A stretch of DNA of 64,000 bases, from the NCBI RefSeq assembly GCF_000620865.1, contig NZ_KK211190.1, forward strand, positions 1,997,971 to 2,061,970, written 5' to 3'. Within the stretch, counting starts at the first letter, position 1. Every line of letters starts with the position of its first letter. The DNA is from Exiguobacterium sibiricum 7-3 (GTDB taxonomy: Bacteria; Bacillota; Bacilli; Exiguobacteriales; Exiguobacteriaceae). The translations under genes were made by a program, and so were the position numbers. Below, piece by piece: positions 17,030 through 25,094 of this stretch. The notes under the pieces were generated by a model that saw only the letters and a program-made list of their open reading frames with translations, was not told where the DNA came from and made no database searches.

Positions 17030-17644
17030 TTAAGGTAAAACCCGTTCATAGGCTGCGATTTCATGACTCAGTTCTTCTAACTTCTGTTTTTGGGTTTCAT
17101 ATTGTGGTGTCAGCTCGAGATGTTCCTGCTCCAGACTCGTTTGTTCCGCCGGAGTGAACGTACGGGGAACAACCCGTCCCCGCCGGTACCACCGTTTTGG
17201 GATAATTGTCGGTTCCGGACCCGATCTTAAGAGATGATCATATGCCGACCGGACTTCTTCGAACTGATCTTTGACAGATGGATGCTCCTGACGCAATTGT
17301 TCGAGGCGTGTCGCGACGAACGGTTGCGACTTCAGCACCAGCTGCTGTTTGATTGACTGCTTCAGAATCTGTTTGACTTGTGACCGTTGTACATCTGATT
17401 CTGCTTCGTCCGCTACAATCTCAAGATTAAGCTCTCCCGCTTCATCTAAAATCTGCTCCATCTCTTCGAACGATAACCAGACCATCTGTTGCGTGACGAA
17501 CCGGTCAATCAATCCGGACTCTTCATAATAATCGCCAATTTCTCCGCCTAATTTTAATTCGGCGACGGCATAATGCACTTCATGTTCAATCATCTCATCC
17601 GTTACTTCATCCAACCACTCTTCATAATCTGTAAATACACTCAC
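17030..17644 (-). CDS. Uncharacterised acidic coiled-coil protein
   Basis: I do not recognise this 204-residue protein. It has no signal peptide or membrane segment. The first half is strongly acidic (EEWLDEVTDEMIEHEVHYAV). A basic patch, IIPKRWYRRGRVVPR, sits near residue 150, and the C-terminus is heptad-like (EQTSLEQEHLEL, TQKQKLEELSHEIAAYE), suggesting a coiled coil. The start is a GTG at 17644 with GGAGGAG eight bases upstream, giving MSVFTDYEEWLDEV; the longer frame has no site. It stands alone between terminator hairpins. Codon use resembles its neighbours. Confidence 0.7.
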   Translation of the reverse strand: MSVFTDYEEWLDEVTDEMIEHEVHYAVAELKLGGEIGDYYEESGLIDRFVTQQMVWLSFEEMEQILDEAGELNLEIVADEAESDVQRSQVKQILKQSIKQQLVLKSQPFVATRLEQLRQEHPSVKDQFEEVRSAYDHLLRSGPEPTIIPKRWYRRGRVVPRTFTPAEQTSLEQEHLELTPQYETQKQKLEELSHEIAAYERVLP

Positions 17645-17777
17645 GTTCTGTACTCCTCCTCTAATCCCAATACAATTCATTTACTGTACCACAACGTCTG
17701 GCCCGAATGCGCTTTTGACGACGTAAAAAGACCAATCCTCTTTTCTGACAAGTGGATTGATCAAGTGAGTTTGTTGC

Positions 17778-18314
17778 TCAGACATTCGTCTGACTTTTTT
17801 TTATTTCTTCCATCGCCCAGTCGCACCAGTCAAGATAATTCAGCATCATCCGTAAGCCGTATTCACTCGTCAAGGTTTCGCCAAGCGTTGCCCCGTTCTC
17901 TAAATGATCTTTTCGCCAGACCTTCATCATATCGACGGCAAACTGATGATGCCGCTTCGATTCTTCCAAATACAGAATCGCTTCATCCGGCGGTAACAGA
18001 TGCAATAACGATACCCGCATCAAATTTTCATCTTTCATCTTCGGCTTGAATTCACTTGGTGCACGCAACCAGGCGACAAGTGCCGTTTGACCCGCTTCCG
18101 TAATCGAATAGACTTTTTTATCCGGTAAGTCTTCTTGGACGATATAAACACTCGTCACAAGCTGATCGTCTTCCATCTTCAACAATTCACGGTAAATTTG
18201 TGTATGATGCGCCGTCCAAAAATGTGTCATCTGCTTTTTGAACGTCGTACTTAAATCATATCCGGTCGCTTCTCCTTGAGTTAGCAGTCCGAGCAATGCA
18301 AATCGTAACGCCAC
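17778..18314 (-). CDS. PadR family transcriptional regulator
   Basis: This 178-residue PadR-type repressor has the N-terminal winged helix ALRFALLGLLTQGEATGYDL with TAHHTQIYRELLKMEDDQLV and the wing DKKVYSITEAGQTALVAWL. The C-terminal half (FKPKMKDENLMRVSLLHLLP) forms the PadR-C helical dimer domain. The GTG at 18314, with AAGGTG six bases before it, gives the normal family start; the GTG at 18323 overlaps that site. The target is unknown, but the neighbouring ynj-like operon is a reasonable candidate. Effectors of this class are usually small aromatics or drugs. Confidence 0.87.
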   Translation of the reverse strand: MALRFALLGLLTQGEATGYDLSTTFKKQMTHFWTAHHTQIYRELLKMEDDQLVTSVYIVQEDLPDKKVYSITEAGQTALVAWLRAPSEFKPKMKDENLMRVSLLHLLPPDEAILYLEESKRHHQFAVDMMKVWRKDHLENGATLGETLTSEYGLRMMLNYLDWCDWAMEEIKKSQTNV

Positions 18315-18403
18315 TGGCTGCACCTTCTTTCATCAAATGTATATATTGTTAATTATCTCAAACAAATGCCCATTATGCTACTTTCTGCCTAGCTTTATCA
18401 TAA

Positions 18404-18449
18404 AAAAGACGAAAGGACTGCCGCAGAAAATAGCGTGACAGTCCTTTCG
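18404..18449 (-). terminator. Terminator at end of ynj-like operon
   Basis: CGAAAGGACTG (18410-18420) pairs with CAGTCCTTTCG (18439-18449). On the minus strand it is followed by TCTTTTTT. It abuts the stop of the Nudix gene. Confidence 0.85.
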
Positions 18450-19043
18450 TTACATTTGTTGTACCCGATATGCCTGAATTCCTTCGTTCACACGCCTCCA
18501 GTATGCAAGCGGATGCGGTACGAATTGATCCCGTCGGATAACTTCTTGATCAATCGTCTTAAACGTCTCTGCCGTCTCGTCTGCCAATCGGGCAAACTCA
18601 GTAATCGGTAAGGCAATCAATCGACTGACCTCTTCTGCTTGCAACCTATACTGTTCCAGCGGCACCGCTGAATCCGTCAGGTACAGATGGACACGTTCAC
18701 GATCCTTTAAGTCCGCTAGTATCAATTCTCCCAGGAAGACACCTAGCGGAACTAACTGATTGAACTGCCGGACGAGACCGATCTCTTCTTCGAGTTCGCG
18801 GATCCCGTCCGCCGGTGTCTCACCTGCGAGCAAATGTCCGGCTGCCGTAATATCAAACAACTCCGGAAAATCTTTTTTCTGTTTCGCCCGTTGTTGCAAC
18901 AAAACGTGTCCTTTGTCGAGATCGATGACAAAACAATGAAACGTTTCATGCCATAATCCGTCCCGGTGTACCGTCTTCCGGGTTGCCGGATACAACGGCT
19001 GACCGGATGAATCGACGACCATCAAGTGTTCCGATTCACTCAT
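18450..19043 (-). CDS. Nudix hydrolase of isopentenyl-isomerase-like (YfcD) type
   Basis: This 197-residue protein resembles the YfcD/Idi-like Nudix subgroup. HRDGLWHETFHCFVID leads into strands, then the Nudix box is visible in AGHLLAGETPADGIRELEEEIG. The length and the HETFH region separate it from ADP-ribose hydrolases. Substrate is unknown; YfcD-type proteins act on nucleoside diphosphate derivatives or remain unassigned. It is the last gene of an eight-gene overlapping operon and overlaps the CDP-alcohol transferase by four bases, which hints at work on a CDP- or NDP-linked compound (inference). Confidence 0.85.
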   Translation of the reverse strand: MSESEHLMVVDSSGQPLYPATRKTVHRDGLWHETFHCFVIDLDKGHVLLQQRAKQKKDFPELFDITAAGHLLAGETPADGIRELEEEIGLVRQFNQLVPLGVFLGELILADLKDRERVHLYLTDSAVPLEQYRLQAEEVSRLIALPITEFARLADETAETFKTIDQEVIRRDQFVPHPLAYWRRVNEGIQAYRVQQM

Positions 19044-19621
19044 CGCAACACCTTCGAAGCTTGATAAAAACGTTCGCCGACGGTGTACAACTCAGCAATC
19101 AAAAAGATGACGGCAATCCAAATGATGGCGCTTGGGAACAGTAACATCGCGGTCAGAAAAAGAAATCCTTCCGTCCGTTCGACAAGACCAGGTTGATACT
19201 GAAATGATTTGAATCCATAATTATCGCTGACCGCTCCAATCGCAAGAAACATCGTCATACCAATGACAAATGAAGCGACGAGTAATAAAATAACGACTTG
19301 CGTCTCCGGAAACCGCAGGGCAATACCAATCAAAACGGATAATTCCACGATTCGATCGAGGACCAGATCAAGAATCGTCCCGATCGGCGTTGTTTTTTCC
19401 CGTCGCGCCATTGTTCCATCGACGACATCAAGCGCTCCGGACAGCCATAATAATAAAATTGCGATTCCCATCATATCGTTATAGACAAAGAAACCGGTCG
19501 AGGCACCAATGATGCCGGAAATGATTGTCACTTGGTTGGCTGAAAGACCCATCTTCTTCAATAATGTCGCCATTTGCTCAAAAAGGGGCTGGACGACTTT
19601 TCTGGCGCGCGTATCTAACAT
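19040..19621 (-). CDS. CDP-alcohol phosphatidyltransferase family membrane protein
   Basis: This 193-residue integral membrane enzyme has the CDP-alcohol transferase signature: Asp65, Asp68-Gly69, Ala72-Arg73, Gly81, Asp85 and Asp89 in DVVDGTMARREKTTPIGTIL and the following D/D pair. The spacing between Arg73 and Gly81 is seven, slightly short of the usual eight or nine. About six membrane helices are visible. Family members transfer a phosphoalcohol between CMP and an acceptor. The E. coli counterpart by context is ynjF, which also follows ynjBCD; its substrate is not established. The gene starts one base after the ATPase stop. Confidence 0.88.
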   Translation of the reverse strand: MLDTRARKVVQPLFEQMATLLKKMGLSANQVTIISGIIGASTGFFVYNDMMGIAILLLWLSGALDVVDGTMARREKTTPIGTILDLVLDRIVELSVLIGIALRFPETQVVILLLVASFVIGMTMFLAIGAVSDNYGFKSFQYQPGLVERTEGFLFLTAMLLFPSAIIWIAVIFLIAELYTVGERFYQASKVLR

Positions 19622-19622
19622 G

Positions 19623-20513
19623 CTACCCCTCCTTTCTCACAAGATAAGCTGTCACCTTTTCGCTGAACGTCTCTGTCGTTTGAACGACAAGCCGCTCTCC
19701 CGTTTGGCGCTCCACTTCATAAAATCGAACACCGTATTGCGTCAGCTCTTTCGTAATCGTAACACGTTCCTGTAATCCATTCGTCGGTCTTAAGACCAAC
19801 TTCACTTCGGATAACGGATACCACTCACCGTCCAGGCGCACTCCGTCGCCAAAGAACGGACTTTTTTCCGCTAACTCAATCGGATGTCCCTGATCAATGA
19901 TTTGTCCCCGCTCCATAACGTAGACATAATCCGCCATTGCCATCGCTTCCTCACGGTCATGCGTGACAAGCAACGTCGTCACACCTTGCGCAACCGTCAA
20001 GCGTCGAATCAGCGTCCGAAGTTCACGGCGGCGCGGTAAATCAAGGCTCGAGAACGGTTCATCCAGCAGCAGGAAATTCGGACTGCTTGCCAAAGCGCGT
20101 GCGAGACTGGCCCGTTGCTGTTCTCCGCCGGATAATTCATGGACAAAGGCATCCGCCCGTCCTGTTAATCCGACTTTAGTTAACCACTCTTGTACGTCCT
20201 GTTGATGACCTGTCGTCATACCAATCCGGATGTTTTGTCCGACCGTCAAATGAGGAAACAGTAACGGACGTTGGAACAACATCGTTACTCCACGTTGATT
20301 CGGAGCGACGTGCGTCATGTCGACTTCACCGAAACGAATGATGCCGTCTGATACTTTCTCAAGACCGGCAATCAACCGTAACAGTGTCGTTTTCCCACTT
20401 CCACTCGGACCAACGAGCGCAACACATTGACCAGACGCAATGCGTAAATCAATTGCCTGCAGGACCTGTTTCTGGCCAAATCGTTTATTGACGTGCTGAA
20501 TCGTAACGTCCAT
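19623..20513 (-). CDS. ABC transporter ATP-binding protein (YnjD-like)
   Basis: This 296-residue importer-type ATPase has Walker A GPSGSGKTTLL, the Q-loop in MLFQRPLLFPHLTVGQN, signature LSGGEQQRASLARAL, Walker B FLLLDEPFSSLD and the H-loop THDREEA. Beyond residue 215 a short C-terminal domain resembles the regulatory tail of molybdate or polyamine type ATPases. It overlaps the second permease gene by 29 bases and is flanked by the other parts of a complete ABC importer, so it powers that uptake system. Substrate is unknown. Confidence 0.92.
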   Translation of the reverse strand: MDVTIQHVNKRFGQKQVLQAIDLRIASGQCVALVGPSGSGKTTLLRLIAGLEKVSDGIIRFGEVDMTHVAPNQRGVTMLFQRPLLFPHLTVGQNIRIGMTTGHQQDVQEWLTKVGLTGRADAFVHELSGGEQQRASLARALASSPNFLLLDEPFSSLDLPRRRELRTLIRRLTVAQGVTTLLVTHDREEAMAMADYVYVMERGQIIDQGHPIELAEKSPFFGDGVRLDGEWYPLSEVKLVLRPTNGLQERVTITKELTQYGVRFYEVERQTGERLVVQTTETFSEKVTAYLVRKEG

Positions 20514-21231
20514 CTAACAGCCTCCGAACTACTTGCACCCATCCTTCTAATAAAATGAGTTGCACAAAATAAATCAATAAAGGTAAAACCAATAACCAAA
20601 TCGTCGCTTCTTTAGCGGCGACCAAGGAATTTCCGGAATAGAGCGGAAACGCTTCAAGCGCAATCATTTGAACGACTCCGCCCCCGATTAAGATAACGAG
20701 CGCATACTGACTCAAAGCGATGACCGTTACGAGTAACGTGACCGATTGGATGGCAGAACGCATCATCGGTCCTGTCAAAAAAAGAAAACGTTTGAAGCGG
20801 CTTGGTTCAATCAACACCATTTGCTCCATCATCTGTTCACCCAGTGCTTGAAACGCATTCGTATAAATCCGAATTGTATATGGTAACGTCGGAAGCAGTA
20901 AAACCAGCAACACACCAATAAATTGATCGGCTAGCCCTAACCGGATCCATGTCAGATAGAGACCAAACGACAATAATAACACCGGTAAGAACAGTGGCAA
21001 ACTGATCAACAGTTCCATATACCGGATGGGTCGCCCCGTCCGAAATGCAATCGCCTTTCCTGTAATATAGCCGATCAAATGATTGAGCAGTGTTAATACG
21101 CCAATCATCGAAACCGTTGTCGTCAAGGTGTCGAACAAACGGGGATTCCAGGTCCAGGTGGACGGAATCAGTCCGAGCAATGGAGCCAGGACCAGCAAAG
21201 CTACTATTACTGTTATTGCCCGTCTTCTCAT
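20485..21231 (-). CDS. ABC transporter permease (YnjC C-terminal half-like)
   Basis: This 248-residue inner-membrane permease has about six hydrophobic segments. The cytoplasmic EAA-type loop is around EQMVLIEPSRFKRFLFLTGP, where the coupling helix contacts the ATPase. The gene overlaps the first permease by ATGA and the ATPase by 29 bases. In E. coli YnjC both permease halves are one chain of roughly 510 residues; here they are two genes. It pairs with the product of 21228-21992. Confidence 0.87.
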   Translation of the reverse strand: MRRRAITVIVALLVLAPLLGLIPSTWTWNPRLFDTLTTTVSMIGVLTLLNHLIGYITGKAIAFRTGRPIRYMELLISLPLFLPVLLLSFGLYLTWIRLGLADQFIGVLLVLLLPTLPYTIRIYTNAFQALGEQMMEQMVLIEPSRFKRFLFLTGPMMRSAIQSVTLLVTVIALSQYALVILIGGGVVQMIALEAFPLYSGNSLVAAKEATIWLLVLPLLIYFVQLILLEGWVQVVRRLLDGRYDSARQ

Positions 21232-21992
21232 TCTACCCGCCCCTTACTGATCCGCTCCGTTAACGGGCGAATCATGCGTGTAAAGATCAATAACAACAAA
21301 AATAAGATTCCAGTCAAGAGAACACTGATGGCAAAAGCTTCCGGTTGGCGGGATAAATCGCCTTGTGTATACAAATCAAACGTATAGACGCCAATCAGCT
21401 TCGGATACGTCACACCGAGCAACGCCGGGACTTCATATGCAAATAAAGTAAAAGCAAAAACAATAAAGGCTGCCTCGAGAACAGGAAACAGCAAAAATAC
21501 TCCTTTTCCATGCCAAAACCGTTTCATGCGCGATAAACCGAGCATCAATCCCAATTCTTCGTACCGGTGATCGAGGCGCCGGTAGACCGGCAACAAATAA
21601 AAAAAGACAAACGGAATTTCTTTGTAGAGATACGTCAAGATGATGCTGAATTGATTCCCTTCATGCGGACCGACGACCGGAAAATCGCTCAAATAAAGAA
21701 TGGCCAAATAGGCTGCACCGAGGTGTGGCAAAAATAACGGAACAGCCAAGAATTGTGTCGTCCATCCTGTTTGCTTGGCGAAAAATCCGGCCAACCACGC
21801 TCCGACCAAAACAGACAGCACCGTACTGCTGACTGCTACATACAAGCTGATGCCGATACTTTCCAAAAATACCGGATCCACGAACAACCGGCTGTAATCT
21901 CCCCAGGTCGTCATCGAAAGACTGACGAAAAGACCGTAGCCGACCATACCGGTAATCAGCAAAGTGGCAGGCCAGGCATTACCGCGCCACAC
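21228..21992 (-). CDS. ABC transporter permease (YnjC N-terminal half-like)
   Basis: This 254-residue permease has an N-terminal membrane segment (WPATLLITGMVGYGLFVSL) and about five others. The EAA-type loop is near EELGLMLGLSRMKRFWHGKG. The GTG start has only a weak ribosome binding site and lies 14 bases inside the 3' end of the binding-protein gene, so it probably depends on translational coupling. With 20485-21231 it forms the heterodimeric channel of the ynj-like importer. Confidence 0.87.
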   Translation of the reverse strand: MWRGNAWPATLLITGMVGYGLFVSLSMTTWGDYSRLFVDPVFLESIGISLYVAVSSTVLSVLVGAWLAGFFAKQTGWTTQFLAVPLFLPHLGAAYLAILYLSDFPVVGPHEGNQFSIILTYLYKEIPFVFFYLLPVYRRLDHRYEELGLMLGLSRMKRFWHGKGVFLLFPVLEAAFIVFAFTLFAYEVPALLGVTYPKLIGVYTFDLYTQGDLSRQPEAFAISVLLTGILFLLLLIFTRMIRPLTERISKGRVE

Positions 21993-23172
21993 GTTCCGGC
22001 CAGTCTTTCCGAATCACATCAAAGAAGGCCGGATCCAGTTCAGCACGGACTTTGCCCTCAAATGCCGCTGGTTTCGGTGTGGATTCCGCCGCCGGAACGT
22101 CTTCAAACGCCTGTTTTTCCGTCGAACTTAACGTCGTCAAATCTAAACTTGTTCCGTCCCCCCAGTACGTGCCGTCAAATTTCTTGAGTTGGGCATCCGG
22201 CGACAATAACGTGTTGACTGTGACTAGTGCTCCATTGGGATTTGGTGCATTAAACGGAATCGACAGGAAATGGGTCGAGGCAATTGAACCCTCGGTCAAG
22301 ACTAGCGGACGTGTCTCTTTCGGGAATGTCCCTGATTTCACTTCCTGTTCCGCCCGACGTTCATTGAAGCCCATCGTGAACGCAACGCTTCCTTTTGCAT
22401 ACAACTGGTCAAGCTGTGCTAACGTCTTCGGATACGTTTTGCCTTCTTTCCATAAATAAGGTTTCAATTCATTTAAATAGGCCCACGTTTTCTTAAAGTC
22501 CGCTTTCGGATCTTTTAACGTTTCTTTCGACTCGACCCCATACATGACGTGGCGGACAAAGGCATTTCCCGTAAAGTCCGTCACTTCCGGATACGTGAAT
22601 TTACCCGGATTTTGTTTGACCCAGCTTTTAAGTTGCTGTAAGTCTTTCGGTGGTTTCGCGACACTGGCTTGATCATAATGGAACGTATATTGAACTTTTC
22701 CCCACGCCGCTTCCAGGTGATCAGTCGGTGTCCCGCTATCCGATCCTTGTGCTTGTGGATCCACGTATTTCATGTTCGGCAACACTTTCGTGATTTCACC
22801 GTATAATAAGCCGTCCTTTTTCGCATTCCGGAAGTTGTCCCCGTTGATCCAGACGACATCAATGACGCCTGTTTTTTTCCCGGCTTTTTTTTCCGCCCGA
22901 AGTTTTTGAATCAAATCAGCTGTTTCAATCGGAACACGCTTTAATGTAATCTTATGCTCTTTTTTCAGCTTCGGTGCTACATATTCATCGATGTAGGCAT
23001 TGATCCCCTCGTCGCCGCCCCACATATACATCCGGACGGTCGTCTCGTTTGCATCTTTTTCAATCGATGTATAAGAAGAACCTAATACTTTTTCCTGAAC
23101 CGGTGCTGCCGGAGACGCACATCCGGCAAGAAACAATCCTGTTGCTGCGATTCCAATCATTTGCTTCATCAT
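21979..23172 (-). CDS. ABC transporter substrate-binding lipoprotein (YnjB-like)
   Basis: This 397-residue extracellular binding protein has a lipoprotein signal with lipobox LAGC (Cys18). The mature part resembles the COG4134 YnjB type of large type II binding proteins (VRMYMWGGDEGINAYIDEYVAPK near the start, DVVWINGDNFRNAKKDG later). The ligand is not known; iron, thiamine and polyamine binders share the fold, but I see no decisive motif. It overlaps the first permease gene by 14 bases and follows an SDR gene by 15 bases. Confidence 0.87.
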   Translation of the reverse strand: MMKQMIGIAATGLFLAGCASPAAPVQEKVLGSSYTSIEKDANETTVRMYMWGGDEGINAYIDEYVAPKLKKEHKITLKRVPIETADLIQKLRAEKKAGKKTGVIDVVWINGDNFRNAKKDGLLYGEITKVLPNMKYVDPQAQGSDSGTPTDHLEAAWGKVQYTFHYDQASVAKPPKDLQQLKSWVKQNPGKFTYPEVTDFTGNAFVRHVMYGVESKETLKDPKADFKKTWAYLNELKPYLWKEGKTYPKTLAQLDQLYAKGSVAFTMGFNERRAEQEVKSGTFPKETRPLVLTEGSIASTHFLSIPFNAPNPNGALVTVNTLLSPDAQLKKFDGTYWGDGTSLDLTTLSSTEKQAFEDVPAAESTPKPAAFEGKVRAELDPAFFDVIRKDWPERVAR

Positions 23173-23187
23173 GTGTAAAAAACCCCT

Positions 23188-23946
23188 TTATTTTTTATCA
23201 AAACCTGACTTACCGAGCCATTCAATGATCCGCGGAAACAGTCCGTAGGCTTTTGCAGAACCTTCCATCCAAAACGGCGCATTGACCTCGCGTTTTTCTC
23301 GGATGATGGCTCGAGTAACCGTTCGTGCCAATTTTTCTTTCGACAACACGATGCTCGCGACATTTTTTTCGTATTTCCGGCTGAGATCCGCCCGAATAAA
23401 AAATTCCGTCGCAATCGGTCCAGGATTGACGGTCATGACATGAAGCCCCTTCGGCTTCAGTTCAAGACGCAAAGCATTGGAAAACTGATATAAGGCTGCT
23501 TTTGTCATACAATAAATCGTCGACTTAGGTGTAGGTAATTTCCCCGCCTGACTCGCCACGTTGACAATCATGCCTTGAGGACGAAACAGCGGGAGACAGG
23601 CTTTCGTCAATCGAATCGGGGCCAGGACGTTGACCCGGTTCATCGATTCGATGGTTTCAACCGTCGTCTCCTCTAAAAAACTGAACTCCCCGAAACCGGC
23701 GTTATTAATTAATACATCAATCATGCCATACCGCTCGGCGATTTGATCAGCCAGACGCTCCGGTGAATGTTCTAAATCATAGACAACGTATTCCGCTTGC
23801 AGTGTCTTTGCGACCTGTTGCAACCGATCTTCCCGCCGGGCGACTAAGATCAAGTTTGCTCCATGCCGATTCAGCTCGTATGCGAGGGCTTCCCCGAGAC
23901 CGCTGGAGGCACCGGTCAAGACAACCGTTTTATTCATGAGATTCAT
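23188..23946 (-). CDS. SDR family NAD(P)-dependent oxidoreductase
   Basis: This classical short-chain dehydrogenase of about 252 residues has the cofactor motif TGASSGLGEAL, the NNAG motif (LINNAGFGEF), Ser in NVASQAG, and catalytic YCMTK (Tyr-x3-Lys). The first basic residues after the glycine motif (VARRED) suggest NADP(H). Substrate is unknown. The ATG at 23946 has AAAGGG eight bases upstream and overlaps the upstream metallo-hydrolase gene by 17 bases, so it belongs to the same transcript as the ynj-like operon. Confidence 0.9.
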   Translation of the reverse strand: MNLMNKTVVLTGASSGLGEALAYELNRHGANLILVARREDRLQQVAKTLQAEYVVYDLEHSPERLADQIAERYGMIDVLINNAGFGEFSFLEETTVETIESMNRVNVLAPIRLTKACLPLFRPQGMIVNVASQAGKLPTPKSTIYCMTKAALYQFSNALRLELKPKGLHVMTVNPGPIATEFFIRADLSRKYEKNVASIVLSKEKLARTVTRAIIREKREVNAPFWMEGSAKAYGLFPRIIEWLGKSGFDKK

Positions 23947-24916
23947 GTCCACTGCCCTTTCTCGTATACCGTAAAATCCCGTCTTGTTTTTCGACAACAA
24001 TCTGTCCACTGGCCACAAGGTAGTCGAGGCGTGCTTTCATCTCACTCATGACGAGCGGGAACGATTTCTTCAAACGGTTTCCGTATGTCACTTGCGCGAG
24101 TTCAAACAACGTTTTTGTTCCCTCGATATGTTTCAACAACTGTTCGCCCCGCGCTTTACGTTGCAACAGACGTTCTTCAATCAAGGACGGGACATCGCGA
24201 ATCGGCTCGCCGTGTCCGGTATAGGCAATCTCAATCCGTTCGCCTTGCAGTTTACGGAGGGAACGCATGTAAGCGAGGACCGGTCGTTTCATGTCCGATT
24301 CATCTCCGGGTTGCGGTTGCTCGAGCAACGGATTGGGTTCGACGCGCGCCAACAGGTGATCTGCTGCAAACAGGACTCCTGACTGACTGAGGATACCGAT
24401 TTGATCGCTGGCATGACCCGGTAATTCGAGTACACGGTAGTCGCCTGACGCCGTAATGGCATCCCCTTCTTGCAGGGTATGATCCAGCTGTCCCTTTCCG
24501 AGCCATTTCAAAGCGGATAAATAACTCGGTAACAGCGCACGTATTTCGTCCGGTACACCAAATGACAACGCCAACCGTTGCAGGAAGTCATCCCCGTTGC
24601 TCAAAAAGGCTTGATCTTGTTCTAAGTATGGTCTCAGACGGGCATGTCCATGAATCGGAATCCCCTGTTCAGAAAAACGATAGGCGAGTCCGGCATGATC
24701 TGCATGATGGTGCGTCACGATTACTTTATCGAGCATCGAAACCGTCACTCCGATTTTCCCGAGACCCTCTTGCATCTCTTGCCAGGCTTGATCCGTATCC
24801 GGACCACAATCGATTAAAATGGTTTCCGTTCCGGTCCGTAACAGATAACAATTGATATCTCCGACAGGAAACGGTGTCGGAATGGGTAAAGTAAAGATTT
24901 CATCTTCTCGTCGCAT
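23930..24916 (-). CDS. MBL-fold metallo-hydrolase
   Basis: This 328-residue metallo-beta-lactamase-fold protein has the zinc motif THHHADHAG, a further His in LPGHASDQIG, Asp in LFAADHLL and His in YTGHGEPI, all expected metal ligands. The C-terminal tail resembles the winged-helix extension of the LACTB2/YflN-like hydrolases (VASGQIVVEKQDGILRYT). Substrate is unknown, perhaps a thioester or lactone. It is the first gene of the eight-gene operon, with GAGGGG before its ATG. Confidence 0.88.
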   Translation of the reverse strand: MRREDEIFTLPIPTPFPVGDINCYLLRTGTETILIDCGPDTDQAWQEMQEGLGKIGVTVSMLDKVIVTHHHADHAGLAYRFSEQGIPIHGHARLRPYLEQDQAFLSNGDDFLQRLALSFGVPDEIRALLPSYLSALKWLGKGQLDHTLQEGDAITASGDYRVLELPGHASDQIGILSQSGVLFAADHLLARVEPNPLLEQPQPGDESDMKRPVLAYMRSLRKLQGERIEIAYTGHGEPIRDVPSLIEERLLQRKARGEQLLKHIEGTKTLFELAQVTYGNRLKKSFPLVMSEMKARLDYLVASGQIVVEKQDGILRYTRKGSGHESHE

Positions 24917-25045
24917 CGATAAACCCCTCTTCTCTCTGGATGGTTTCCTTCATTATAGAGAGAAAGAAGCGACAGCGGCAAACTTTGTCGCCCTCAAATC
25001 ACTAAACCTCTAAAAAGAATACGGCGGACGACAGCATTTGGATGC

Positions 25046-25082
25046 AAAAAAGCGACCTTTCCGCAGATTGAAAGGTCGCTTT
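25046..25082 (-). terminator. Terminator after gapN
   Basis: AAAGCGACCTTTC pairs with GAAAGGTCGCTTT around an eight-base loop. On the minus strand a run of six Ts follows. The rest of 24917-25094 contains no gene that I can see. Confidence 0.9.
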
Positions 25083-25094
25083 GATCAAACTATC

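Noticed and set aside
17778-17802. Six-bp hairpin with eight Ts on the plus strand
   Set aside because: It lies within the padR 3' coding end, where the A-run encodes Lys codons, and no plus-strand gene reads into it.
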